This document shows, piece by piece, positions 26,894 to 35,733 of a stretch of DNA of 64,000 nucleotides (positions are counted from its first letter, which is position 1; the number at the start of each line of letters is the position of its first letter). Below the pieces are notes generated by a model. That model was not told the origin of the DNA, ran no database searches, and saw nothing but the letters and a program-made list of their open reading frames with translations. A program made the position numbers and the translations under genes. This stretch comes from an uncultured Bacilli bacterium (GTDB lineage: Bacteria; Bacillota_I; Bacilli_A; RF39; UBA660), in assembly GCA_934100165.1 (NCBI GenBank), contig CAKOPN010000002.1:1-64000 (forward strand), in the 5' to 3' direction.

Positions 26894-28687
26894 ATGGCAA
26901 AGTTTGATGTAAATAATGTAAGTGTAGAAACACTACTAGGATATGTTAATGATGGAACTATAGCTATTCCGGAAATACAAAGACCTTTTGTATGGGATAC
27001 AACAAAAGTTAGAGATTTAATAGATTCACTATATAGAGAATATCCGGTAGGTTATATAATTACATGGAAAAGTCCAGATATAAAATTAAAAGATGGTTCT
27101 GCATCTGAAGGAAAGCAAATTTTAATAGACGGACAGCAAAGAATAACTGCATTGACTGCTTCTTTATTAGGTAAAGAAGTACTGGATAGTGATTATAAAA
27201 AGAAAAGAATAAAAATTGCATTTAATCTTCAAACAGAAGAGTTTCAAACAAGTAATCCCGCAATTGAAAAACAAGAAGAATGGATATCAGATATAGCTGA
27301 AGTAATGAAATCTGGATTTAATACTTTTGAATTTGTAAGAAGTTATGCAGATAAATTTAATATTGATGCAAATGAAGTAAGTAAAAAAATAACAAAATTA
27401 CAATCTATTAAAAATATAATGATTGGTCGTATTGAGTTAGGTTCAATGTTAGATATTGAAACAGTAACAGAAATATTTGTTAGAATAAATTCAGCTGGTG
27501 TAGTTTTATCTCAAGCAGATTTTGCAATGAGTAAGATTAGTGTTAACGAAAAATATGAGGGTAATGATATTAGAAAAACTATTGATTATTTCTGTCATTT
27601 TGCTAAGACACCTATTGATTTTGATAATATTAAAAATAATGATTCTGCATTTAGTACTAAGGATATTTTTAATAAGATAACATGGATAAAAGATAAAAAC
27701 GAAGATTTATATTTACCAAGTTATGTAGATGTTTTAAGAGTGGCATTCACATATAAGTTTAAAAGAGGTAAATTACAAGATTTAGTAAGCTTACTATCTG
27801 GTCGTGACTTTGAAACAAGAGAATATAGAGAAGATATTGTAGAAGATAGTTATAAAAAATTATATGATGGCGTAAAATCTTTTGTTAGTCAAACTAACTT
27901 TGAAAGATATGTAATGATTTTAAAATCTGCAGGTATTATTGACGATTCATTAATCAGATCACAAAATGTATTAAATTTTGGATATATTTTATTCTTATTA
28001 TTAAGAGAAAGGAACGTAGTTCCTGATGTAATTGAAAAATTAGTTAAGAGGTGGGTAATAATGTCAATTATTACTCAAAGATATACTTCTTCTCCAGAAT
28101 CTCAATTTGACTTGGATATAAGAAGATTAAATGAAGCAGAAGATTTAATTCAATATATTAATGATGAGTTAGATAGAAGATTAGGTGATGCATTCTGGAA
28201 TAGTATTTTAGTAGAAAACTTTAATACTCCAGTAGCTAGTTCTCCTTATTGGAAAACTTATCTTATAGCTCAAATTGCTTTAAATGATAGTGCATTTTTA
28301 TCTAAAGATATGAAGGTCAGAACATTAGTTGAAGGTAGAGGAGATGTACATCATATATTTACTAAAGATTATTTACAAAAGAATGGTAAAAATAATAAAA
28401 GCATTTACAATCAAATTGCAAATTTTGCATTAATTCAAACTGAAATAAATTTGCAAATAACTAATAAAGCTCCTAATGTTTACATGCAAGAAGTTAATAA
28501 TCAATGTAATAATGGGATTGCTACTATAGGTTCAATTGTCGACAAAGAAACATTAAAGAAAAATTTAATTCTTAATTGTATTCCGGAAGGATTTGATAAT
28601 ATGACTGTTGAAGATTTTGATAAGTTTTTAAAACAACGTAGAGTACTAATGGCAAAGAAAATTAAAGATTATTATTATTCTTTATAG
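26894..28687 (+). CDS. DUF262/DUF1524-type (GmrSD-like) defence protein
   Basis: A 597-residue protein. The N-terminal DUF262 domain shows PEIQRPFVWDTTKVRDLIDSL and the nucleotide-binding motif LIDGQQRITAL near residues 77-87. The C-terminal part has VHHIFTKDYL near 485-494 followed by an Asn-rich segment, the His-Me (HNH-like) nuclease signature of DUF1524. This is the fused GmrS-GmrD layout of type IV restriction enzymes that cut modified phage DNA; the substrate here is unknown. AAGGAGTG lies ahead of the ATG. It lies between the direct repeats with an SMC-like ATPase gene. Confidence 0.82.
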   Translation: MAKFDVNNVSVETLLGYVNDGTIAIPEIQRPFVWDTTKVRDLIDSLYREYPVGYIITWKSPDIKLKDGSASEGKQILIDGQQRITALTASLLGKEVLDSDYKKKRIKIAFNLQTEEFQTSNPAIEKQEEWISDIAEVMKSGFNTFEFVRSYADKFNIDANEVSKKITKLQSIKNIMIGRIELGSMLDIETVTEIFVRINSAGVVLSQADFAMSKISVNEKYEGNDIRKTIDYFCHFAKTPIDFDNIKNNDSAFSTKDIFNKITWIKDKNEDLYLPSYVDVLRVAFTYKFKRGKLQDLVSLLSGRDFETREYREDIVEDSYKKLYDGVKSFVSQTNFERYVMILKSAGIIDDSLIRSQNVLNFGYILFLLLRERNVVPDVIEKLVKRWVIMSIITQRYTSSPESQFDLDIRRLNEAEDLIQYINDELDRRLGDAFWNSILVENFNTPVASSPYWKTYLIAQIALNDSAFLSKDMKVRTLVEGRGDVHHIFTKDYLQKNGKNNKSIYNQIANFALIQTEINLQITNKAPNVYMQEVNNQCNNGIATIGSIVDKETLKKNLILNCIPEGFDNMTVEDFDKFLKQRRVLMAKKIKDYYYSL

Positions 28688-28742
28688 TTATAACTATAAT
28701 GTCATAATGTCATTTTGATATCAAATTATATTATAAAAATAA

Positions 28743-28785
28743 TAAGAGTATGTTTCATTGTTTAGGGTGAAACATATTCTTTTTC
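28743..28785 (+). terminator. Terminator between the DUF262 and ATPase genes
   Basis: A 14-bp stem (AAGAGTATGTTTCA with TGAAACATATTCTT, one G-U) followed by TTTTT, 18 bases before the ATPase start. It would limit read-through, so the ATPase may be expressed at a lower level or from its own signal. Confidence 0.7.
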
Positions 28786-28802
28786 GGTTGGAGGTAATAA
28801 AA

Positions 28803-30932
28803 ATGTTGGAATTTACGAAAATAAAAAAACAAGAAATATTTAATAGCGATTTTTTAAACATGACTGAGAATAATAAAATTACATTTTTAAATACAAATCT
28901 TAGCGTGATTTATGCGCCTAATGGTGTTGGAAAAAGTAGTTTATGTAGTGTTTTAAATGGCGAAGGAGAATTTTCTGTTATATTTGAAGGTACAAATTAT
29001 ACTAATACAAATTGTAATTTGTTCCATGTGATATTAGATCAAAATAATAGAAATATTATTGGGGGAGTTGCCAAGGATTATTTGTTAGGAGATAATATAG
29101 CTAGAGAATTTGAATTGAAAGAATGGTTAGATAATAAAATATTAGATATATATAATAATTTAAAATCTAGATATAAAGATGAATTAGGAATAACTAAGAA
29201 AACTGATAAAAGAATTAATTGGTTCCCAGATAGTAATAGAGAGTTTATTAAGAATATAGTTAATAGAAATAATAATGCAGATGCTATAGATAAAGATTAT
29301 TTAGTACAATTAGTTCAAAGTATGGAAGAAAAGATAATAGAAGAATATGATATTGAAAAACTAAATTTTTTTAAGGATGAATCAAATTGCGATATTATAA
29401 ATCAAATTTTAGAAATAAGAGAAATAATTCAAAATGAAGAAATAAAAAACATTGAGCAATATGATGATGCAATTGATATATTAAGTAAATATCAAAATTT
29501 AACAACTTGTATTGTTTGTGATACAGAAAATATAAATTGCAATAATCTTTTAAATGAAAAACAAGATAAAAAAAATACTATAATCAATAATTTAGATCGA
29601 ACTACTAAAAATATTTTGAATAATATAATTAATAAAATATCTGATACGGATCCATTTGATATTAAAAATATCTTAATACAAAGTATAGCTTTGGGAAACG
29701 ATTCATTATTAGTTGCGTTAATAAATAATTTAAAAGAATATAAAAGTATCTATGTTAGTAAATCAAATAATTTTATATTTACTTCCATAGATAGTACATT
29801 TATTGAAAAGTATGATGAATATAAACAGATGTCAAATAGTGAATTAAATTTTACAAGTGAGGATTTATTATTTATAGAAGAACTTATAGAGAAGAATATT
29901 AATAAAAACATTTCATTAATGAGGGAAAATAATAAAATAACTATAAAAATAAATGATGATTATTTGTTAGGTACTGAAAGAAAAGATTTAAAATTAAGTT
30001 CAGGAGAACAAAATTTTATATCGTTAGCTTTTGAATTATTAAAGGCCAAAAATATGTCAAACGAATTTATAGTAATAGATGATCCTATTTCAAGCTTTGA
30101 TTCAATTTTTAAAAACAAATTGGTATTTTCAATTATTAAAATTTTATCAGATAAAAAAACAATATTATTGTCTCATAATATGGATTTAATAAGATTAATA
30201 ACTTATCAGACAAATAAAGGATTTGAATTATTTTTGTTTAATAACTATGAAAATCAAATTAATGGATTTATTAATGTTCCTGAGAAAGAAAAAAAATTAA
30301 TGATATCGATACCAGAATTACTAGATTTTTTTAGAAAAAGTGATATTGATTCTGAAATAAAAGATGAAAAAATGTTTGTTTTATCATTAATTCCATTTAT
30401 GCGTGGATACTTTAATTTTATAGCTGATAAAGAAAATAAAAATAAATTAACAAAATTAATGCATGGTTATGAGCAAACTTCTGTTAAATTAAATGAAATT
30501 TATAAAACTGTTTTTTCAAAAGATTTAAATAATAATTATGAATTGAGTGTAGATGATATTCTTTCTATAGATCTTGATTTGGTTGAAGAAATTATTAATA
30601 AAGAAAATTATCCGTTATTAAATAGAGTTTTAATTAATAATTTTACTTATTTGTATTTAAGATTAAAAACAGAGAAAGTTTTGGTTAATAAATATCATAT
30701 AACAATTGGTGAACATACAGATCAGTTATCAGGAATAATAAATGCTGCATTTTCAACAAGTAATAATAATGATATAAAAAATAGAATTTTCTTTTTTTCA
30801 AAGAAGACATTACTTAATGAATTTAATCATTTTGATGGAAATATGAATATTTATCAACCAGCAATTGATATTTCAGAGAATATACTTAATAAAGAAAAAA
30901 ATGATATTTTGAATAAATTAAATGAATTGTAG
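28803..30932 (+). CDS. SMC/Rad50-like AAA ATPase of the defence island
   Basis: A 709-residue ABC-class ATPase of the AAA_13-like group. Walker A is YAPNGVGKSS near residues 37-46. The signature LSSGEQNF, Walker B with FIVIDDPISSFDS and LLSHNMD come about 400 residues later, with an Asn-rich helical insert between. The insert holds CIVC near residue 236, reminiscent of the zinc hook of Rad50 and RloC. The C-terminal third (IPFMRGYFNFI, KLMHGYEQT) does not show a clear RloC/PrrC anticodon-nuclease triad. The start is the ATG with TTGGAGG; the frame extends 45 bases upstream without support. Probably a sensor or motor working with the DUF262 protein, which is inference. Confidence 0.7.
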   Translation: MLEFTKIKKQEIFNSDFLNMTENNKITFLNTNLSVIYAPNGVGKSSLCSVLNGEGEFSVIFEGTNYTNTNCNLFHVILDQNNRNIIGGVAKDYLLGDNIAREFELKEWLDNKILDIYNNLKSRYKDELGITKKTDKRINWFPDSNREFIKNIVNRNNNADAIDKDYLVQLVQSMEEKIIEEYDIEKLNFFKDESNCDIINQILEIREIIQNEEIKNIEQYDDAIDILSKYQNLTTCIVCDTENINCNNLLNEKQDKKNTIINNLDRTTKNILNNIINKISDTDPFDIKNILIQSIALGNDSLLVALINNLKEYKSIYVSKSNNFIFTSIDSTFIEKYDEYKQMSNSELNFTSEDLLFIEELIEKNINKNISLMRENNKITIKINDDYLLGTERKDLKLSSGEQNFISLAFELLKAKNMSNEFIVIDDPISSFDSIFKNKLVFSIIKILSDKKTILLSHNMDLIRLITYQTNKGFELFLFNNYENQINGFINVPEKEKKLMISIPELLDFFRKSDIDSEIKDEKMFVLSLIPFMRGYFNFIADKENKNKLTKLMHGYEQTSVKLNEIYKTVFSKDLNNNYELSVDDILSIDLDLVEEIINKENYPLLNRVLINNFTYLYLRLKTEKVLVNKYHITIGEHTDQLSGIINAAFSTSNNNDIKNRIFFFSKKTLLNEFNHFDGNMNIYQPAIDISENILNKEKNDILNKLNEL

Positions 30933-31029
30933 AATAGAAAAATTATATTAAGTATATTTAAGGTATACACAAATATAACTTCATGATGTCTTATGCATAA
31001 TAATAAAAAGTAAATTAAAAAATGAGTAA

Positions 31030-31054
31030 CTGATGAGTAATTTCTACCCATCAG
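31030..31054. other. Hairpin after the ATPase gene
   Basis: CTGATGAGTA pairs with TACCCATCAG, one mismatch, with no T tract. A second ACCCATCA follows at once. I see no gene in 30933-31171. Confidence 0.35.
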
Positions 31055-31171
31055 CTACCCATCAAATTGAATTGAATTTCTCAATTTTTAGTTAAATTTT
31101 ATTAAACTATATATGAATTGTATGTCGATATTACGGGGATTTTAAACAATTCTCTTTTTTAATATAATAGC

Positions 31172-31211
31172 CCCCCTGAAGAGAGTGCCCGCCGCGCTCT
31201 CATTTTTTTTG
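31172..31211 (+). repeat. 40-base direct repeat, right copy (candidate attR)
   Basis: 39 of 40 positions match 25965-26004. Only the terminator half of the small RNA is present here. A TATAAT sits immediately upstream (31163-31168), so a very short transcript may be made. Confidence 0.75.
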
Positions 31212-31289
31212 TAAAAAAAATTAGAAAAAATAATGTGACGAAAATAAATCTTAATGGTAGGTTATTTATTGAATTCCCCAAAAAATTTT

Positions 31290-31850
31290 AAAACTTTTAA
31301 ATACAATCGACATAACTAACGATAAATATTATGATTTCATCAGTTTCAGCAAATCATAATATGAATAGAAGGATAGGTAAAAGTAAAATCTTTGTTGACT
31401 GTTTCTATGACTTTTTTAAACTTTACTATTATGTCTTGGCATTCTTGGTTTAGTTAACTTATTATTTATTCCTAATTCATTACAGAGAATATCTAAAAAA
31501 TGCTTTTTTTGTGAAGTGTGAGTAAATTCAACATTATTATCAGTTTGAATTATTTGAGGTTTATAACCATAATAAACAATAGTTCTTTTATATTAGAATA
31601 AAGTGAATGTTCTTTATAATGGTAAATACATCTTTCACAAGAAGCCTCGTCAATAGCAGTATACTGATAAAACTTTTTGCCATCAGTTCCAATATGACAT
31701 GTTTTAGGTATAAATTTAACATTTGACTGTCATTTTATATCAATTATTTTAGGAGTATCATATTTTTTTGTATACAAGTGATGTTACATCAATTGTAACT
31801 TTATAACTTTGTAGAACATTTGGATATGTTCTTTTCCTTTTTAAAAAGTT
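31290..31850 (-). pseudogene. Decayed IS481-like DDE transposase
   Basis: Minus-strand frames give transposase sequence broken by stops and a frameshift: YDTPKIIDIK then a stop where Trp is expected, VKFIPKTCHIGTDGKKF, YQYTAIDEASCER, then in another frame YYGYKPQIIQTDN (second catalytic Asp) and FLDILCNELGINNKLTKPR followed by MPRHNSKV and KSHRN. The order and motifs fit IS481-type DDE enzymes. The catalytic Glu is lost at a stop after NSKV. No terminal inverted repeats could be defined. Confidence 0.7.
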
Positions 31851-31884
31851 TAGTGATATAATAGTTAGTATTCGGGAGGATAAT

Positions 31885-32619
31885 ATGAAGAAAGAAGTAC
31901 AGGAAATATATATAAATTTAGATGATTCAGGCAAACTTACCTCAAAAGAAAAAGTAAGTGTATATGGTGGGTTAGTTTTTTTATCAAAAAAAGAAAAGGA
32001 TAAGTTTATAACACAATATAGAAGTATTATCAATGATATAAAATGTGATTATTGTATTCCTCGTCCTGAAATTTGTGATAAAAATTGTCCTGAAATCAAA
32101 AATACTAATATAAAAAACCGTGATAAACGTCGTTTAATGAATTATATAAAAAAATATTATGTTGTTGCATTGGTTATTAAAAATGAAGATGTTTATGAAC
32201 CAATTAAGTCTACTAAAGCTGCCAAAGGTAGATTTATTGATTATTCAATCAGAAGAATGATAAAAGAAATTGTTAAAACTTTAATTAAATGTAATAGTAT
32301 AAATCCAAGTAAACCTATTAAGTTAATTATAAATATAGATCAGCAAAGTACTAAAAGTAATGGATACTACAATCTACATGACGGTTTAATAGAAGAGTTA
32401 AAATATGGAATCCTGAATTATAATTATTCAACAAAAATAAGCCCAATAGTTTTTGATAATTTAGATGTTGTTGTTTCATATCAAGATTCTGGAAAAAGTT
32501 TTGTTGTTCAAGCTGCAGACCTCTTGGCAGGGACAATTAGAAAAACTGTTTTAGATAATCCAGGCAAAATTCATCAATCATTATCGAAGTTTGTTGATTT
32601 CAAGATATTTCTTCCATAA
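31885..32619 (+). CDS. DUF3800 domain protein
   Basis: A 244-residue protein of the DUF3800 family, predicted RNase H-like proteins common on phages and mobile islands. The N-terminal INLDDSGK stands where the family has YIDESG. The middle DQQSTKSNGYYNLHDG and the C-terminal SYQDSGKSFVVQAADLLAG match the family's later acidic motif. GGGAGGA precedes the ATG. A cluster of Cys at 55-70 (CDYCIPRPEICDKNC) may bind metal. It lies between a decayed transposase and a small RNA candidate. Confidence 0.8.
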   Translation: MKKEVQEIYINLDDSGKLTSKEKVSVYGGLVFLSKKEKDKFITQYRSIINDIKCDYCIPRPEICDKNCPEIKNTNIKNRDKRRLMNYIKKYYVVALVIKNEDVYEPIKSTKAAKGRFIDYSIRRMIKEIVKTLIKCNSINPSKPIKLIINIDQQSTKSNGYYNLHDGLIEELKYGILNYNYSTKISPIVFDNLDVVVSYQDSGKSFVVQAADLLAGTIRKTVLDNPGKIHQSLSKFVDFKIFLP

Positions 32620-32622
32620 ACG

Positions 32623-32729
32623 AAAAAAAGCCATGATATGGCTTTTTCCCAGTTAGGGCGACGTACAAATAGCACGCTTAATTAAAAAATCGTATCCTAA
32701 CTATCGACCAGACAAGATTTCTCTCCGGT
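32623..32729 (-). ncRNA. Candidate structured small RNA
   Basis: About 107 bases on the minus strand from a consensus promoter to a terminator (AAAGCCAT/ATGGCTTT and T tract, shared with the DUF3800 gene on the other strand). The 5' end forms an ACCGGA/TCTGGT hairpin. The body is closed by AGTTAGG/CCTAACT and contains an inner CGTGC/GTACG hairpin and CGA/TCG pairing. No open frame has a ribosome site. I cannot match it to a known RNA class. Confidence 0.65.
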
Positions 32730-32735
32730 AATACA

Positions 32736-32764
32736 ATAATACTACTTTTGCTCTTAAAAGTCAA
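32736..32764 (-). promoter_or_regulatory. Consensus promoter of the minus-strand small RNA
   Basis: On the minus strand TTGACT, 17 bases, TATTAT. Confidence 0.75.
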
Positions 32765-32951
32765 TATTTTATATTATTGTACACTAATATTATATTCAAT
32801 TATATATATTTTATGTAATTTTTTTAGAAAGCATAAAATATTGAATTAACAATAGCTCTGGTTATAAGCAAAAAAAGACTTTTTTACATATAAACTGAAT
32901 ACTTTTAAAGCGATTTATTATAATATTATTGCAATTAGGTGATTATTTGAT

Positions 32952-32976
32952 GGAGTGCCACACTTTCATTTTTTTG
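32952..32976 (+). repeat. Degenerate third copy of the island repeat
   Basis: GGAGTGCC, a short gap, CACTTTCATTTTTTTG resembles the terminator core of the two 40-base repeats (GAGTGCCCGCCGCACTCTCATTTT form). The match is partial. No gene is seen from 32765 to 33187. Confidence 0.35.
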
Positions 32977-33153
32977 TAATTTATGAGGTTTTGAATGGTT
33001 ATAAAAAATATGCATATGCATCATGTATATTTTTTGCTAAGATAATAATATGCATTTGGAAAGTGATAGAATAAGTTAAAATTGTAGAAATTTAAACAAT
33101 AAATTATAATTTATTGTTAAATTTTTAAAATAATTATAAATTTGTCTTTTTTT

Positions 33154-33162
33154 TGCTATAAT
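33154..33162 (+). promoter_or_regulatory. Extended -10 promoter of the helicase gene
   Basis: TGCTATAAT, 25 bases before the helicase start; no clear -35. Confidence 0.55.
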
Positions 33163-33187
33163 GTTTTTATAGTAGGTGGCTTTAATT

Positions 33188-35455
33188 ATGATAGAGGAGT
33201 TTATAAATAAATTAAATAATAAAGAATATATATCAAATTATCTTTATATTAACATTTTGGAAAGAGCGAGTGACAAAATACCAAAGAACTTTAATATAGA
33301 AGAATATAATAGTAAAATATTAGCAAAACTCTACCAAGAAAACAATGAGTATTTTTTGTCTCTTTTTAAAGGCATTGATGATAATATTAAATTAGATGAA
33401 GAACAGGCAAAAGCAATTTTATCAGATGAAAAATATTCACTTATTATTGCAGGCGCTGGTACTGGTAAAACAACTACTATGGCTGCCAAAGTAAAATATT
33501 TAGTTGAAAAGAAAAATGTTCAACCTGAAAGAATTTTGGTGATGAGTTATACTAGGAAAGCGACTGAGGAGTTAGAGAAGAGAATAGTATTAGATTTTAA
33601 TTTACCAGTGTATGTAACTACTTTTCATTCTTTAGGATACGAATATATTAAAGAAATCTTTAAAAATAGAAAGTGCATTATATTAGATAGAAATAAAAGA
33701 CAAGAGATTTTTTTAAACTATTTTAAAGAACTATTTCTGAATAAAGAAAAAATAGAAGAAATAATAAATAACTTCGATATAATTAAATCTATGCATAGAT
33801 TTGTATTTAGTAATTATTTTGTTAATAATTATAGGAAATTTGCAACATACGATGAACTAATTGATAATTATGTAAAAATTAAATTGGAGGAAGCAAAAAC
33901 AGTTGGAATAGATACTCAAATACGAAATTGGGTGGAAAGGCAGCTTTTAAAAGATGAAAATATAATATCTATTAAAGGTGACTATGTTAAATCCGCTGGT
34001 GAGGCAATAATTGCAAACTTTTTATACCGACATGGTTTAGATTATTCATATGAAGAAGTTTATGATGAACTTATGGATAATAAAACTGTTTATAGGCCTG
34101 ATTTTACTATTGATTATGCAGGTGAAAAAATTTACATCGAATATTTTGGTCTTGATGATATTGATTATAATAAAATAAAAAAGAAAAAAGAAGAATATCA
34201 TTTAAAGCATAATAACAAATTTATTGAAATAGAAAAATTACCACTTGATAAAATATTAGTTGTTTTAGATAAAAAATTAAAAGAATTAAATATAACATAT
34301 AATGTTAGAACTAGTGAAGAAGTGTATGAACATATTTTAAGACTTAATCCTTTGTCACAGGTTTATCCTTTTGCTTATTTCTTGTTTGATAGTATTAAAT
34401 ACAAGAAATCTTCTCCTTATAGGGATGATAACTCTATTGTGAACCGTTATATAGAATCATTAGATGGTCCTGAAAAAGAAAATGTAGAAATACAAGCAAA
34501 ATATTTTAATGATTTTTATAACTATTATTCAAGTGAACTTTATGGCGGTGAAAATTATTATTTTGACTTTGATGATTTATTATATTATGCCGTAAAATAT
34601 ATAGAAAAATTAACTATTGATACTAAACTTAAATTTGATTATATAATTATTGATGAATATCAAGATATTTCTAATATTAAATATGAACTCACTTATAAAA
34701 TTGCTATGAAAAACGATGCTAAGGTGTATGCAGTAGGAGATGATTGGCAGAGTATTTATTCTTTTAGTGGTTCTAGAATTGAATACATTTATAATTTTAA
34801 AGAATATTTTAAAGGTGCCAAAATATTGAGAATTACGAAAACGTATAGAAATAGTCAAGAATTGATAAATTATTCTGGTGAATTTATTATGCGTAATAGT
34901 GATCAAATAAAGAAAAGATTGGTATCTTTAAAACATATAGAAAACCCTATTGTTAAAAGAATGTTTAATAGTGAATATGGACCAAATGAAGAGATTGATT
35001 GCCTTAAGGAAACTATTCTAGAAATTCATAAAAAAGAGCCAACACATAACATCTTAGTTTTAGCTAGAACGAATAGAGCAATAGATAAGTGTCTAGAAGA
35101 TGATATGTTAATTGATGGGATAGAAACTAAAATAATATTTAGGAATTATGAAGATATAGAAATTGAAGGTATGACAATGCACAAATCTAAAGGATTAACA
35201 TTTGATGAAGTAATTATTATTGGGTTAAACAAATCTTTTCCATCTGTAAGAAAAGAAATGACGTGGATGGAGATGTTATATAAAAACAAGACTATAGAAG
35301 AGGCTGTACCTTTTGCAGAAGAAAGAAGAATATTTTATGTAGCACTAACTAGAACAAAAAATCATGTTTATTTACTATGCGATGTTAATGTTAAAAGGCA
35401 AAGTGAATTTATAACTGAAATGAGCGAAATAATAAATAGTAAAGTTGAGGTTTAA
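33188..35455 (+). CDS. UvrD/Rep-family helicase with embedded nuclease-like domain
   Basis: A 755-residue superfamily 1 helicase. Motif I is IIAGAGTGKTTT near residue 90, then VMSYTRKATEEL. Motif II is IIDEYQDIS near 480, then VGDDWQSIYSF. The C-terminal motifs are TMHKSKGLTFDEV and FYVALTRTK. Inserted at about 260-320 is a segment with GEAIIANFLYRHGLDYSYEE and RPDFTID, then IYIEYFG, which resembles a PD-(D/E)xK fold with Tyr where the Lys is expected. Related helicases often end in a C4 zinc finger, and a decayed one lies just downstream. The ATG is chosen because GTAGGTGG is 8 bases upstream. Confidence 0.85.
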   Translation: MIEEFINKLNNKEYISNYLYINILERASDKIPKNFNIEEYNSKILAKLYQENNEYFLSLFKGIDDNIKLDEEQAKAILSDEKYSLIIAGAGTGKTTTMAAKVKYLVEKKNVQPERILVMSYTRKATEELEKRIVLDFNLPVYVTTFHSLGYEYIKEIFKNRKCIILDRNKRQEIFLNYFKELFLNKEKIEEIINNFDIIKSMHRFVFSNYFVNNYRKFATYDELIDNYVKIKLEEAKTVGIDTQIRNWVERQLLKDENIISIKGDYVKSAGEAIIANFLYRHGLDYSYEEVYDELMDNKTVYRPDFTIDYAGEKIYIEYFGLDDIDYNKIKKKKEEYHLKHNNKFIEIEKLPLDKILVVLDKKLKELNITYNVRTSEEVYEHILRLNPLSQVYPFAYFLFDSIKYKKSSPYRDDNSIVNRYIESLDGPEKENVEIQAKYFNDFYNYYSSELYGGENYYFDFDDLLYYAVKYIEKLTIDTKLKFDYIIIDEYQDISNIKYELTYKIAMKNDAKVYAVGDDWQSIYSFSGSRIEYIYNFKEYFKGAKILRITKTYRNSQELINYSGEFIMRNSDQIKKRLVSLKHIENPIVKRMFNSEYGPNEEIDCLKETILEIHKKEPTHNILVLARTNRAIDKCLEDDMLIDGIETKIIFRNYEDIEIEGMTMHKSKGLTFDEVIIIGLNKSFPSVRKEMTWMEMLYKNKTIEEAVPFAEERRIFYVALTRTKNHVYLLCDVNVKRQSEFITEMSEIINSKVEV

Positions 35456-35590
35456 TTTTTTTCATTTATGATATTATAATGCCACCAAGGAGTGGTAATA
35501 ATGTATAAATTAAATTATATGTTGTATTTAGTTATACTGTTATTAACTAATATTAGTTATTATTAAAATTTTTAATGCTAAAATTAAATA

Positions 35591-35674
35591 ATTAGTAGAA
35601 AAACTGGTAAGTACGTATTTATAGGATGTTCGAATTATACAAAATGTAGATATAAGTGCAGTGAGTTTTTGTGA
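35591..35674 (+). pseudogene. Decayed C4 zinc finger (topoisomerase type)
   Basis: One frame reads GKYVFIGCSNYTKCRYKC, matching the GKYGxFxGCSNYPxC pattern of topoisomerase-type C4 fingers found at the C-termini of topoisomerase I and of related helicases. Stops lie before and after it. A 21-codon frame with an AAGGAGTGG site (35501-35566) sits between it and the helicase and may be chance. Otherwise 35456-35687 holds nothing I can name. Confidence 0.55.
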
Positions 35675-35687
35675 TAACAAAATTTTC

Positions 35688-35733
35688 ACTATAACTTAAA
35701 AAAATAGGATTATTCCCATTTTTTTAGTTATAA
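35688..35733. terminator. Bidirectional terminator
   Basis: A long near-palindrome with a TTAT loop: CTATAACTTAAAAAAATAGG pairs with a TCCCATTTTTTTAGTTATAAG-type arm, with a T tract in both directions. It overlaps the 3' end of the glycosylase gene. Confidence 0.7.

Noticed and set aside
28803..30932. RloC/PrrC anticodon nuclease
   Set aside because: ATPase and CIVC hook fit, but the R-x3-E and H triad of the nuclease is not visible in the C-terminal third.
31758..32033. 91-codon minus-strand open frame
   Set aside because: Mostly antisense to the DUF3800 gene; only its end overlaps transposase remnant sequence.
32623..32729. Small RNA as a CRISPR tracrRNA
   Set aside because: No cas gene, no repeat-spacer array and no anti-repeat match anywhere in the window.
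33008..33058. Repeated ATGCAT palindromes as an operator
   Set aside because: Short AT-rich palindromes expected by chance in this base composition; no regulator adjoins them.
35501..35566. 21-codon open frame with AAGGAGTGG site
   Set aside because: Lies in decayed sequence between the helicase and a zinc-finger remnant; composition is not distinctive.
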